A DNA stretch of 35,522 bases from an uncultured Eggerthellaceae bacterium (GCA_910588905.1 CAJURZ010000016.1:13904-49425); one strand, 5' to 3'; positions 18,894 to 27,997 are shown, counted from the stretch's first letter. Made by a program: numbers and translations. The notes: generated from the sequence alone by a model not told the origin.

Positions 18894-20009
18894 TTATCTC
18901 AAGCCATATTCCCGTAGCATCTTGTCGATATTCAAAGCCGCTTCTAACCTTTTATGCTGGATCAAGCCGCCTATCACCATGCTATAGATCCTCATTTGCA
19001 GAGTATGCTCCGGCAGCGTCTTAAAATACTCAGCAAATCCTTCTTCGTAAGCCAGCCTCTTCCATCGTGCTCGCAAGGCGATTTCTTCTCGTTCATACAG
19101 GAGAGTAGTGGAGAGGAAATATTCCCAGAGATCTTTTGACATGAGCAAATCAGCCTCGTCAAGAGAAAGCCAATCGCCGCACATCCTCTCGAATATCACT
19201 TTACGCCGCAAGGGAAGATGGTCCAATATAGAAAGCGTTAGGTGAGTCGCTATGGTCTCGTTGCCTACATCGTAGTGATAAAGCGCTCGCGACGATAGCG
19301 TTATCAGGCTGTCGCCAAGAGCAGTCCAGAGGATCAATTCAAAGAATCTGTCTTCACCCATGCTGGAAACCGATTCGAAGAAGAGCTCCACGTTTCCAAA
19401 TCTATCCGTTGTCGTAAATATCGAATTCAAGAGTGAGCGGCGCATGATCCTCGAGCAGCAGGAATTATAGCTACAGAAGCTGATACGCTCTAGACTCTCA
19501 GGGTCGCAAGAAGTCCCCTTCCCTAGCATCAATGATCGAAGATCGGATGCTCGAACGCGAGCATCTAGATAGCCTGCAGCTGCTTCTATGCCTACGTTCG
19601 TCTTGTGAAGACGGCCTTCATTGTTGCTAAGAACGAAGGGGAAGAGGATGACATTGCCAGGGTCGTCTAAGTGTTCCCGTACCGCCGTCAAGCCATCTGA
19701 CAACAATCGGTCGCCCGCATCAAGGAACATCACCCATTCCCCCCTAGCATGAGAGAATCCAGCGTTACGAGCACAGGACAGACCACGATTTTCTTGAGAA
19801 ATGATCTTGATCCGATCGTCTCGAGTCCGAAAGGACCGCGCAATAGCGGCGGTTCTATCAAGAGAGCCGTCATCAACGATGATCACTTCGAGGTCATCTA
19901 TCACCACCGAGAAGAGGCTTTCCAATGTCGCGGGAAGAGTATCAGCTACATTGAACGCGGGGATTATCACACTGAGTCGATATATCGACTCAGCTTCCTT
20001 GTGCTCCAT
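18894..20009 (-). CDS. GT2 glycosyltransferase
   Basis: Predicted 371 residues; ATG 20009 follows GAGGAGG by five bases. LSVIIPAFNVADTLPATLES opens the GT-A fold at residue 12, followed by VIIVDDGSLDRTAA near 43-56, NRGLSCARNAGFSHARGEW near 79-97 and the metal site FLDAGDRLL near 100. The usual DxD-type motif is DAGD here, a common variant. It probably adds one sugar of the repeat unit at the cytoplasmic face. It lies 54 bases after a GT4 gene and 51 before the asparagine-synthetase-like gene, within one likely transcript (23177 to 15810). Confidence 0.88.
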   Translation of the reverse strand: MEHKEAESIYRLSVIIPAFNVADTLPATLESLFSVVIDDLEVIIVDDGSLDRTAAIARSFRTRDDRIKIISQENRGLSCARNAGFSHARGEWVMFLDAGDRLLSDGLTAVREHLDDPGNVILFPFVLSNNEGRLHKTNVGIEAAAGYLDARVRASDLRSLMLGKGTSCDPESLERISFCSYNSCCSRIMRRSLLNSIFTTTDRFGNVELFFESVSSMGEDRFFELILWTALGDSLITLSSRALYHYDVGNETIATHLTLSILDHLPLRRKVIFERMCGDWLSLDEADLLMSKDLWEYFLSTTLLYEREEIALRARWKRLAYEEGFAEYFKTLPEHTLQMRIYSMVIGGLIQHKRLEAALNIDKMLREYGLR

Positions 20010-20063
20010 ATATGCCTCCTCTCTTCTCGAATGCGGACCATCGAATCTGATTATCAGCAGGCG

Positions 20064-21323
20064 TTACTCTGATATCAAGCTAAACAATATATCCTTGAAT
20101 GCTTTCTTATTGACATCAACATCGAATCTTCTCGACCAGACCTCCCGAGAAGAAGCAGACATCCTTAACCAATCATCTTCATGAGCATCGCATATACCCT
20201 GGATCGCCATGGCGACCTCTTGAATATCAGGGGAACTTGGAAGAAGAATGCCATTTTCCTGAATAACCTCCGCTACTCCCCCTACATCTGTTCCGATCAA
20301 GGGGATGCCATAAGCAGCAGCCTCTTGTAGACAAACAGGACATCCACCCTCGGATTCGGACAAGAGGATCACAGCGTCAATAGACTGATCACGATAGAAT
20401 TCGAGTATGCGCTCATTCACCACATGACCCCTGAATTCCGCTTTAAACCTCTCCCGCGAAATACTGGCTTTCACCTTATCAAGGAGAGGACCGTCTCCGA
20501 AATGAACCCATTGGATATCGTCGCGATCAAGGGTAATAAGCGCTTGCGCTATCTTCTCAACATGCTTGATAGGGAGAACATTCGAGCAACTAACGATCAG
20601 ATGCCCTCTGCCTTTTCTCTTTCTCACACCATCAAGAGTGGAGTTCGCCACACCTAATCTGGAGATAACATATTGTCCCTCTTTCGATTGATCACCAAAT
20701 TCAGCTTTGAATGCTTCCTTTGCATTAGCAGAAGCGAAGAACATCCGATCGCAACCATCCCGTTTAAATCGTTGAAAAGGCTGACGAAGATGCGCGTTTC
20801 GTCCATTGTAGAGGTCGTATCCATGAAGGCGACTGACCACCTTCATATCATTCGCACGATCATTCTTCTCAAGAACCAAAGCGAGCAAATGCGAATTGAA
20901 CCAAAATGAATAATAAAGAGCGTTGTCCTTATCGAATATCCCACGTTTTCGACAGAACCGTCTCAGCCAAAATGCATGAGCATAAGACAGAGCTGAATCA
21001 AAAAACCTTCCTATTGAGAAACCATCCTCTCTCAGGCTTGACATCTCCTTATGACCGGCTTTTGAGAATAGAAACGCCATGCATCCGACACCAAGCTTGA
21101 CCACCCCAGGCTGCTTGTGATGGAGGATCTCGACGGCCGAAGGCACTTCCGCTCTCTCCCCCTCGCGCTTCATAGCACTTTCTGGTGCGCTGGAGATTAT
21201 GGTGATACGGAAGTCTCCGCGGAGTCTGTTGATCTCCGGCGCCACAAAAGTCCTCTCTCCCCGCCCCCATGGGAATGCATCCGTGAATAAGACCAACTCA
21301 GGTTTTCTGAAATCTGCTCGCAA
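20064..21323 (-). CDS. GT4 glycosyltransferase
   Basis: Predicted 419 residues. The start is a TTG at 21323; no in-frame ATG lies between it and the upstream stop, and GAGGGA is close upstream. LVLFTDAFPWGRGERTFVAPE at the N-terminus, VSRLHGYDLYN near 165, SRLGV near 225, and the GT4 donor motif SESEGGCPVCLQEAAAYGIPLIG near 325-347, which contains the EX7E pattern, define a retaining GT-B enzyme. It likely adds a sugar during repeat-unit assembly. The gene starts 35 bases after the wbpD-like stop, so the two are probably co-transcribed. Confidence 0.9.
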   Translation of the reverse strand: MRADFRKPELVLFTDAFPWGRGERTFVAPEINRLRGDFRITIISSAPESAMKREGERAEVPSAVEILHHKQPGVVKLGVGCMAFLFSKAGHKEMSSLREDGFSIGRFFDSALSYAHAFWLRRFCRKRGIFDKDNALYYSFWFNSHLLALVLEKNDRANDMKVVSRLHGYDLYNGRNAHLRQPFQRFKRDGCDRMFFASANAKEAFKAEFGDQSKEGQYVISRLGVANSTLDGVRKRKGRGHLIVSCSNVLPIKHVEKIAQALITLDRDDIQWVHFGDGPLLDKVKASISRERFKAEFRGHVVNERILEFYRDQSIDAVILLSESEGGCPVCLQEAAAYGIPLIGTDVGGVAEVIQENGILLPSSPDIQEVAMAIQGICDAHEDDWLRMSASSREVWSRRFDVDVNKKAFKDILFSLISE

Positions 21324-21358
21324 TATCCCTCATCCCAATCTCGATGACCAGCTGCCAT

Positions 21359-21943
21359 CTACCTGCTCGGAGTGGATGAGAGGGATTCACGTAACCCCTC
21401 CTCACCTCTCTCGTACGACCTCCCGCATTCGCGGCAGATAAGATGCTCATTCAGCTTGATACCGCACTCGCAAACCCATCCCACAAGCTGTGCGGGCACT
21501 CCAGCTACAAGCGCATGGGAAGGTACGTCTGACGTAACAACGGCTCCCGCCGCGACCATGGCATTTCGTCCAACACTGTGTCCGCAAACGATGGTAGCAT
21601 TCGCCCCTATTGTCGCACCCTCCATAACGGGAGTCTTCTCGTAGCCCTGCTGTCCCTTCGGATACCGTGAACGTGGAGTCAGGTCATTGGTGAAAACGCA
21701 GGATGGACCACAGAAAACCCCATCACCCAACTCAACTCCCTCGTAGACAGAAACGTTATTCTGGATCTTGACCCCGTTGCCGATGTGTACGTTGGAGCCG
21801 ATGTATACGTTCTGTCCCAAGCTGCACCCCTTACCCACACGAGCACCGCTCTGGATATGACAGAAATGCCATATCTTCGAACCTGCTCCCACCACCACAT
21901 CATCATCGATGTAAGAACTCTCATGAATGAATGGAATGCTCAC
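21359..21943 (-). CDS. wbpD: UDP-2-acetamido-3-amino-2,3-dideoxyglucuronate N-acetyltransferase (WbpD/WlbB-like)
   Basis: Predicted 194 residues. I start at a GTG at 21943 preceded by AAGGGAG at five bases, because the product then begins SIPFIHESSYID like the family; the frame could extend to a GTG at 21982. Hexapeptide repeats of a left-handed beta helix run from about 15 to 150. IWHFCHIQSGARVG at 24-37, QNNVSVYEGVELGDGVFCGPS at 61-81 and GATIGANATIVCG at 109-121 are very close to the WbpD pattern. The enzyme acetylates the 3-amino group in the UDP-GlcNAc(3NAc)A pathway using acetyl-CoA. The C-terminus has CxC (158-160) and CxxC (170-173), a small zinc-ribbon-like tail. Confidence 0.9.
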   Translation of the reverse strand: MSIPFIHESSYIDDDVVVGAGSKIWHFCHIQSGARVGKGCSLGQNVYIGSNVHIGNGVKIQNNVSVYEGVELGDGVFCGPSCVFTNDLTPRSRYPKGQQGYEKTPVMEGATIGANATIVCGHSVGRNAMVAAGAVVTSDVPSHALVAGVPAQLVGWVCECGIKLNEHLICRECGRSYERGEEGLRESLSSTPSR

Positions 21944-22067
21944 CGTAACTCCCTTTGAATCTGTATTTATTGGATCTTGCACGATTCAGTACAAAGCATT
22001 TTCCTCTCATGGAGGCGCCATGACGCTATAAGAGGCAACGGACAATGCGGATGCGCTTGTACCTCGA

Positions 22068-23177
22068 TCAGCATGATATAAGGTATTCCATCACAGGCTC
22101 CATTGCCTTATCCATGCTCACATACCTCTCAGCAAAAGCCCTGATCCGTCCAATCAAGACTCTTTCATCCTCTTTGTCATAGATATGATCATGGAACTCG
22201 ATCACGGATTCGATATCCACGGGCTCGTCTTCGGCAGGCAACTGCAAGCAAAAATCCGCGCTATGCTTTACGAGCACATCGATCTCACCCGAATAAATGA
22301 ACGGGATTCCCTTGGCAAGATATTCCCGGCTCTTTAACGGTGCACTGCTACTCAATCCGATGCGGTGGATACCTAATGGCGCAACAGCCAGCGTACATCT
22401 ATCATACACAGCATCAATGAACGGACTCTCCTGTTGACCGTAAAAGACAACTCTATCTTCAAGCCCTCTCCTAGCAACTTCCTGCTTGAGCTTCGCCACG
22501 AAAGGACTATCACCAATAAGGTGCAGCCTGATGGCCCGATCTCCCCCTTGAGAATAATACTCGGATATCCCCTTTATCAAACGATCGACACCATGAGATG
22601 GGGAAAAGACAGCAACCACTACGATATTCAATTCATCGCCACGAGAAGGCTCTCTAGGGGTTTGCGATGACAGGTCGATACCGTTGGTCACACCAATGGC
22701 AGGAAGCCCGAAAACCGAATCATCATCTGTAAGAACCGCGACCCTATCAACAAGGCCCGCAAGTCTTTTCCTATGGTGCCTATCGCGCGCCAAGACTAAC
22801 TGGTTTGCCAAGCCACCGTACTCAGCATCGTAGGGATATGTAGGTAACTCCAAGACGACCTTGAGATTTGGGTTATCCTTTTTGGCTCTGGTCAGAAATC
22901 TCCTCATGCCTTTGCTAATGAACTGAGGACGACGAAGATAGATCCAATCGCATGATTCAACATTGACTGTATCCCAGTTGATCCCATCGGAGAAGAAAGG
23001 TAGACGTCGAGCGATCTTGAGTGGAAGCGTATTATGCGTACCCAAGAACACTACATCGCACTTGCCCATTTGCGAGAGAACCTCACTCTGCGCCTCCACT
23101 TTTGCTGCAACCCCTGGAAACGAAGCGGGATTCACAGGAGCGATATAGACGCCACGAAGAGTACCTTCATCGCCCAT
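22068..23177 (-). CDS. GT4 glycosyltransferase
   Basis: Predicted 369 residues; ATG 23177 follows GGAGGGG by six bases. PVNPASFPGVAAKVEAQSEVL near 13-33 is the N-terminal nucleotide-sugar loop region. IGVTNGIDLSSQ near 160-171 and VAVFSPSHGVDRLIKGISEY follow, as in GT4. LGIHRIGLSSSAPLKSREYLAKGIPFIY near 270-297 holds the donor-contact region with Glu residues, though the spacing differs from the classic EX7E. It is the first gene of the minus-strand run 23177-15810, separated from the divergent GT2 by 265 bases. Donor and acceptor are unknown. Confidence 0.85.
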   Translation of the reverse strand: MGDEGTLRGVYIAPVNPASFPGVAAKVEAQSEVLSQMGKCDVVFLGTHNTLPLKIARRLPFFSDGINWDTVNVESCDWIYLRRPQFISKGMRRFLTRAKKDNPNLKVVLELPTYPYDAEYGGLANQLVLARDRHHRKRLAGLVDRVAVLTDDDSVFGLPAIGVTNGIDLSSQTPREPSRGDELNIVVVAVFSPSHGVDRLIKGISEYYSQGGDRAIRLHLIGDSPFVAKLKQEVARRGLEDRVVFYGQQESPFIDAVYDRCTLAVAPLGIHRIGLSSSAPLKSREYLAKGIPFIYSGEIDVLVKHSADFCLQLPAEDEPVDIESVIEFHDHIYDKEDERVLIGRIRAFAERYVSMDKAMEPVMEYLISC

Positions 23178-23442
23178 CCTAGACCCCTCCGTTCAATCCG
23201 AATATGCATATATGCTTCATTGCAGCATTATAATGTGGACGGTTTATCCCCTCGCCTTTATTACACCAATAAGATACAGCCAATAGAATATCCATGTATA
23301 GAATACGTTAGTGGGCCTTGATCCCAGATCGCGAATAGCGGCTCTTACCCCTACCCATTCGACTGGATTCAACTGAAGTCAATGTCACTTAATACAACTC
23401 TTCCAGTTATCATCTCTTGAAATCAAAGCACTAAGGAGCGAA
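23178..23442. promoter_or_regulatory. Divergent intergenic region between two glycosyltransferase genes
   Basis: 265 AT-rich bases without a gene, separating a minus-strand GT4 from a plus-strand GT2. ATTATAAT at 23227-23234 supplies a TATAAT box on both strands, but I see no convincing -35 box at the right distance on either. Promoters for both operons are expected here; no operator repeat was recognised. Confidence 0.35.
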
Positions 23443-24465
23443 ATGGCAGAGATCAGCATCATCGTCCCCATATACAACAGCAGAGAGGTTCTCCTCCGAT
23501 GCGTGGATAGCCTCCTCGCCCAAACCTTCCAAGACTTTGATATCTGGCTCATCGATGATGGTAGTTCCGATGGAAGTGCCGCCATCGCCGACCGCCTTGC
23601 CCTTGAGCACGATCGGATCACTACCGTGCACCAAGAGAACCGTGGACTTGGAGCGGCCCGCAATACAGGCCTTCTCCGATCCCGTAGCACCTATGTCGCT
23701 TTTGTTGACAGTGACGACTCCATCGACCCTACGATGCTGCAAGCCCTTCACAAAGCGACCGTCTCTGCCAGTGCGGATATCGCCACCTGCGAAGCAAGGA
23801 GAGTTGAATATGACGAAACAGGGAGAGAACATGAAGAAGGGATGCTTTCTTTCCCCTTCGACGAAACGACTCTTTCAGGCATTCAGGCTGCCTCTTTCCA
23901 GCTCGACCTGATCGATCCAACCCTCAATAGCGTTTGCTTCAAACTCATCCGGAGATCCCTATTCATGGATAACCTCATTCAGTTCCCTGAAGCAAAGCGT
24001 TTTGCCGAAGACACGCCAACGAGCACACGGCTATTTCTGTCCTCGAAAACCGTCGCGTTCGTTCACCAGCCGCTTTATCACTATACAATAGCTTCGCGAT
24101 CCTTAACTTCTTCCTACTCCCTTTCAAACGCATCAGACCTTCTTCTTGACCTCGCAGACATGTGTGGGGCAATGCATTCGGTAAATCCGCTATTCGACAC
24201 ATCAAACTGCATATTCAACATGCTCTTCTCAGTAGAAAAGCAGATTGCATGGGCATCAGACTCACTTGCAGATCGGACAGAAGAAAAGCAGCTTCGGCAG
24301 CTTATCGCTGATCTTAAAGAGAATAGAAGGCCCAATCTGACCGACCCGAGACTTACGCCTTTTGCGAAAGCAAAGATAGCAGTGAGTTATTTGAACTTAG
24401 TTCCTTTTGCCTGCCGCTGGATCGAATGGCTTTCGTTCTTGCCTGCAATCAATCGGCTGCTTTGA
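23443..24465 (+). CDS. GT2 glycosyltransferase, plus strand
   Basis: Predicted 340 residues; ATG 23443 follows AAGGAG with a short spacer. ISIIVPIYNSREVLLRCVDS opens a textbook GT2 domain, followed by WLIDDGSSDGSAAIAD near 35-50, ENRGLGAARNTGLLRSRSTY near 65-85 and the metal-binding FVDSDDSIDP near 88-97. It is alone on the plus strand and faces wbpA, from which it is separated by a perfect inverted repeat. Its orientation breaks the minus-strand run, so it is probably a separate module. The sugar specificity is unknown. Confidence 0.92.
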   Translation: MAEISIIVPIYNSREVLLRCVDSLLAQTFQDFDIWLIDDGSSDGSAAIADRLALEHDRITTVHQENRGLGAARNTGLLRSRSTYVAFVDSDDSIDPTMLQALHKATVSASADIATCEARRVEYDETGREHEEGMLSFPFDETTLSGIQAASFQLDLIDPTLNSVCFKLIRRSLFMDNLIQFPEAKRFAEDTPTSTRLFLSSKTVAFVHQPLYHYTIASRSLTSSYSLSNASDLLLDLADMCGAMHSVNPLFDTSNCIFNMLFSVEKQIAWASDSLADRTEEKQLRQLIADLKENRRPNLTDPRLTPFAKAKIAVSYLNLVPFACRWIEWLSFLPAINRLL

Positions 24466-24476
24466 GCAGCCGATTG
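24450..24476. terminator. Perfect 11-bp inverted repeat between convergent genes
   Basis: CAATCGGCTGC and GCAGCCGATTG flank a five-base loop that contains the stop codon of the plus-strand GT2 gene. The stem faces the end of wbpA on the other strand. No T-run follows in either direction, so it is either a bidirectional terminator of non-classical form or a 3'-end stabiliser. Confidence 0.6.
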
Positions 24477-24530
24477 CCTCCCAAGAATCCAAGTGCAGGT
24501 TTCGACCACCGCGCTCACATCGCGACCTGA

Positions 24531-25847
24531 TCAAAGAACCTCTATTCGCTCGCGCATAGCAATATCCTTCATAGCATTCTTTGTGTCAAAGATCGCCTGA
24601 GCATATCTTTGCACCATTCCATAGTCCACATTCGTGTGTGCAGAAGTTATCATGACAAGGTCAGCAGAGCTAACATTACGCGGCTCAAGCGTCGCCAATC
24701 CCTTAAATCCCTCTCCCTTGTAGCGGTATTCCGAAACCCAAGGATCATAGAATTCAACACGAGCACCACGAGATCTAAGGATATCAGCCACCTTCAATGC
24801 CGGACTCTCACGATAATCATCGATATCTTGTTTATAAGCAACGCCAAGCAAGAGGACCTTTGATCCCTTCAAGGCTTTCCCCACTTCATTGAGGATCCGA
24901 GCGGCTCTATCAACACAGTACTCCGGCATACGATCATTCACGATCATCGAAGACTCGATCATCGAAGTATGGAAGCCGTATTCACGCGCCTTCCAAGATA
25001 GGTAGTATGGATCCAGGGGGATGCAATGACCACCTAGGCCAGGACCCGGATAGAATGCCGTAAAGCCGTAAGGCTTCGTCTTCGCAGCATCCACCACTTC
25101 CCAGATATCGATTCCCATGCGGTCGCAGAGCATAGCAAGCTCGTTGATGAGTCCGATGTTCACATTGCGATATGTATTCTCAAGGATCTTCTCCATCTCA
25201 GCAATGGCCGGAGAGGAAACCTTTGTCACACCGCCTTCGAGTACCGTCTCATACACTGCAGCGATGCATTCAAGCGCATCTTCGCCAATGGCTCCTACCA
25301 CCTTGGGCGTATTCTTCGTCTTGTAGATGAGGTTACCTGGATCAACACGCTCTGGTGAAAAGCCTAAGTAAAAATCTTCTCCACATACAAGCCCTGACCC
25401 TTCTTCAAGGATTGGCTTGAGAAGCTCCTCCGTGGTGCCGGGATACGTAGTAGACTCCAACACAACCATCGTACCCGGTTTAAGGTTCTCGGCAACCGAC
25501 TTCGCGGACATCTCGATGAATGAAGTATCGGGTTGTTGATGCTCGTCGAGAGGCGTTGGAACGCAGATGGCTATGAAGTCCGCTTCGCATATCTTCGTGA
25601 AGTCAGTTGTTGCACTCAACATATCGTCCGCAACGAGTCGACTGAGATCCTCATCCACAACATCGCCGATGTAATTATGGCCCGCATTGACCATATTCAC
25701 CTTCTCGGCCTGAATATCAAAACCGATAACCCTGAAGCCCGCTTTGGCCTTCTCAACAGCAAGCGGAAGCCCAACGTAGCCCAACCCGACCACACTTATG
25801 GTCAACTGCTTGCCATTGATGCGCTTCAGGAGTTCATCTTTATTCAT
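24531..25847 (-). CDS. wbpA: UDP-N-acetylglucosamine 6-dehydrogenase (WbpA-like)
   Basis: Predicted 438 residues; ATG 25847 with GAAGAGG eight bases upstream. VVGLGYVGLPLA at 19-30 is the NAD-binding Rossmann loop. PTPLDEHQQPDTSF at 97-110, VLESTTYPGTTEE, GFSPERVDPGN at 162-172 and GPGLGGHCIPLDPYY with catalytic Cys at 275 place it in the UDP-GlcNAc/ManNAc dehydrogenase group. It oxidises C6 of UDP-GlcNAc to UDP-GlcNAcA with NAD+. WbpB, WbpE and WbpD homologues are in the same window, so this is the first step of that route. It diverges from wbpE with 106 bases between the starts. Confidence 0.93.
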   Translation of the reverse strand: MNKDELLKRINGKQLTISVVGLGYVGLPLAVEKAKAGFRVIGFDIQAEKVNMVNAGHNYIGDVVDEDLSRLVADDMLSATTDFTKICEADFIAICVPTPLDEHQQPDTSFIEMSAKSVAENLKPGTMVVLESTTYPGTTEELLKPILEEGSGLVCGEDFYLGFSPERVDPGNLIYKTKNTPKVVGAIGEDALECIAAVYETVLEGGVTKVSSPAIAEMEKILENTYRNVNIGLINELAMLCDRMGIDIWEVVDAAKTKPYGFTAFYPGPGLGGHCIPLDPYYLSWKAREYGFHTSMIESSMIVNDRMPEYCVDRAARILNEVGKALKGSKVLLLGVAYKQDIDDYRESPALKVADILRSRGARVEFYDPWVSEYRYKGEGFKGLATLEPRNVSSADLVMITSAHTNVDYGMVQRYAQAIFDTKNAMKDIAMRERIEVL

Positions 25848-25953
25848 ATGCCGTACCTCTTCGCAGCATTGGACATTCTGAATGGTTATTATACTTTCAA
25901 TACATCAAGTGGCAGACATGCATGTCATCCGCAATGAGCAGAAGAGGCTTTCG
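25848..25953 (+). promoter_or_regulatory. wbpA-wbpE divergent promoter region
   Basis: The two pathway genes diverge here. On the plus strand TTGGAC (25869-25874) and TATACT (25890-25895) are 15 bases apart, a weak match to a vegetative promoter 58 bases before wbpE. GAAGAGG ribosome-site sequences appear near both ends (AAGAGG before the ATG at 25954). Confidence 0.35.
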
Positions 25954-27114
25954 ATGGAATTCAGAGACCTCCGTGAGCAATATAAACAGAACCAGCGTTC
26001 TATTGATACTACGATTCAGAAGGTTGTCTCCTCAGGGCGTTATATCGGTGGCGCTGAGGTGAAGGAACTAGAAGATGCTTTGGCGAACTATGTTGGGGTT
26101 AAACACTGCATAACATGCGCCAACGGAACCGATGCATTGCAGCTTGCGCTCATGGCGTGGGGCATTGGCCCTGGAGATGCTGTGTTCGTACCCGATTTCA
26201 CCTTTTTCTCCTCAGGAGAGGTCGTAAGCGCAGTTGGCGCCACGCCCGTATTCGTTGACGTGGATCCAGAGACCTTCAATATAGACTCTTCTTCGCTCGA
26301 TGACGCTATCACCTACGTGATGGAAGAGACGAAGCTATCAGCACGGGCTGTGATTCCTGTAGATCTCTATGGGCTGCCTGCCGATTATCCTGCGCTGCAA
26401 GATATCTGCAAGCGGTTCGATTTGCTGATGCTAGAGGATACTGCCCAAGGATTCGGGGGTGCCATCGGAGGGGACAAGGCAGGTTCATTCGGAGATATCG
26501 GAACGACGAGCTTCTTTCCCGCCAAGCCTCTTGGATGTTATGGGGATGGAGGTGCCATCTTCACCGATGATGACGAGTGGGCCGCCCTCCTCAGAAGCTT
26601 TGCCGTACATGGCAAGGGTTCGGAGAAATACGACAATATACGCATTGGAATGAATAGCCGCTTAGATACCCTTCAAGCGGCTATACTATCTGCCAAACTA
26701 CCCGTTTTCATATCCAGCGAACTGGATGCGGTAAACCGGGTTGCAGAGCTTTATTCTGTTGGACTCAAAGATATGGCTAACAAGACCGGAATCCTACTTC
26801 CCGTCATACCCGAGAAGTATTCGAGCGCTTGGGCTCAATATACTATTCAATTACCTGGAGGCGTTGACCGAGCAGAACTCCAGCGTTCTCTAGCGGAACA
26901 GGGTATCCCCACGATGATCTACTACCCCAAACCGATGCATGAGCAGATAGCCTTTGAAGGACGATGCCTTTGCCCCAGTGGCTGTCCTGTGACCACGCGT
27001 CTCTGCCAAACCGTCCTCAGCCTCCCCATGGGACCGTATATGACCGAAAGCGACATAGAGCGAGTGAGTGAATTACTGGGAATATGTATACAGAGGAAAG
27101 CTGCACTAACTTAA
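25954..27114 (+). CDS. wbpE: UDP-2-acetamido-2-deoxy-3-oxoglucuronate aminotransferase (WbpE-like, DegT/DnrJ/EryC1)
   Basis: Predicted 386 residues. I start at ATG 25954, preceded by AAGAGG, because the product then begins MEFRDLREQY as in the family; an ATG at 25882 would add 24 unrelated residues. CANGTDALQLAL at 55-66 binds the PLP phosphate, EDTAQGFGG at 161-169 holds the ring-contacting Asp, and SFFPAKPLGCYGDGGA has the PLP Lys at 191. The enzyme adds the 3-amino group from glutamate to the 3-keto sugar made by WbpB. It overlaps the convergent membrane-protein gene by four bases at its end. Confidence 0.93.
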   Translation: MEFRDLREQYKQNQRSIDTTIQKVVSSGRYIGGAEVKELEDALANYVGVKHCITCANGTDALQLALMAWGIGPGDAVFVPDFTFFSSGEVVSAVGATPVFVDVDPETFNIDSSSLDDAITYVMEETKLSARAVIPVDLYGLPADYPALQDICKRFDLLMLEDTAQGFGGAIGGDKAGSFGDIGTTSFFPAKPLGCYGDGGAIFTDDDEWAALLRSFAVHGKGSEKYDNIRIGMNSRLDTLQAAILSAKLPVFISSELDAVNRVAELYSVGLKDMANKTGILLPVIPEKYSSAWAQYTIQLPGGVDRAELQRSLAEQGIPTMIYYPKPMHEQIAFEGRCLCPSGCPVTTRLCQTVLSLPMGPYMTESDIERVSELLGICIQRKAALT

Positions 27115-27818
27115 TCAAACTCTAGCTTAGGATCGTAATCTTTCAGCAGTCCATACTCAATAAACTCGATGAAGTGCTTTTGCTCGGGAACACTTCTGCG
27201 AAAGAACCCATAAACCGCATCCCATATTACTCCTACAAGCACTGCTATCAAGATTGGTAAAAGACACAGTGCCCCAATACAGACAACAAATAATACAAGC
27301 TGATCCTCAGGAATACCCTTTTCCGCATAGCAAGAATAGATTGAGCCAGCAAGCAATCCAATTAATACAGCCGACGAGATTGAAAAGGCAATCTGCACAA
27401 CTGACTGCTTCCTCTGAGACTGTTCTGCAACACTTCGAGCATGGAAATCACAAATTACTTTCCATTTAAATAGATCCAGATCGCATTCACGGGTCATTGT
27501 CGTGAATATTTCTCTATCTCGTTCCCTTGTTCTTTTGGTGAGCAGAGGACGATTGATTTCATCGATCTTCAGTCCTATCCAAATGCAAATAACAAATATT
27601 AATATCGCAACCAAAGACAGGCCAAAGGCAAGAATCCAATCCCCTTTTTCAATCGTAGCGTATGATGCCATTAAGAATCCAAGGCTGATAACAAGCAAAA
27701 GTATCATAATCCCAATCAGAGTATGAGCTTTTAGGGAATGCCACTGGTGGTTTTCTTCTTTATAATTCTTTGCATAATCCTTTTTCTCACCCAGCCATTT
27801 CTCAAAATATTCGTTCAC
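27111..27818 (-). CDS. Four-helix membrane protein of unknown function
   Basis: Predicted 235 residues, starting at a GTG (27818) after AAGGAGAG. Two hydrophobic hairpins are visible: helices at about 31-55 and 60-85, then about 145-165 and 172-200. Between them is a charged, Arg-rich cytoplasmic segment (TRERDREIFTTMTRECD). The first half loosely recalls two-helix effector proteins of the SLATT kind, but I cannot claim membership. The gene is AT-rich compared with the sugar genes. It overlaps the wbpE end by four bases and lies downstream of the STAS-like and GHKL genes with 179 bases between, which contain a likely terminator, so it may be transcribed separately. Confidence 0.72.
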   Translation of the reverse strand: MNEYFEKWLGEKKDYAKNYKEENHQWHSLKAHTLIGIMILLLVISLGFLMASYATIEKGDWILAFGLSLVAILIFVICIWIGLKIDEINRPLLTKRTRERDREIFTTMTRECDLDLFKWKVICDFHARSVAEQSQRKQSVVQIAFSISSAVLIGLLAGSIYSCYAEKGIPEDQLVLFVVCIGALCLLPILIAVLVGVIWDAVYGFFRRSVPEQKHFIEFIEYGLLKDYDPKLEFD

Positions 27819-27997
27819 TCTTCAACTCTCCTTATGTTGTTGGTCGTTTCGTACACATAAACCGCATATTTGAAACTCTGAAATCAGAAAGTGAACCGCT
27901 AAAAAGAAACCCCTTGGTGGGGCTCCTGATACCCTGCTTTACTAGAGGCTGCCCAATACGAGCGGATTCGACACCACACTCAAGAGCCGCTGAACTT
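27819..27997 (-). other. Intergenic spacer between the membrane-protein and STAS-like genes
   Basis: No credible gene. It holds the hairpin at 27902-27924. On the minus strand the hairpin's first part reads GGAGCCCCACCA, which resembles the 3' end of a tRNA or tmRNA acceptor with CCA, but no T-arm precedes it, so I do not call an RNA. Confidence 0.5.
27900..27924 (-). terminator. Probable intrinsic terminator after the STAS-like gene
   Basis: On the minus strand AGCCCC, loop ACCAA and GGGGTT form a stem with four GC pairs and wobble extensions, followed by TTTCTTTTT. It is about 75 bases after the stop at 27998. Confidence 0.55.

Noticed and set aside
24531..27114. wbpA and wbpE as an invertible segment
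   Set aside because: No inverted repeats were found flanking the pair, and no recombinase gene is in the window.
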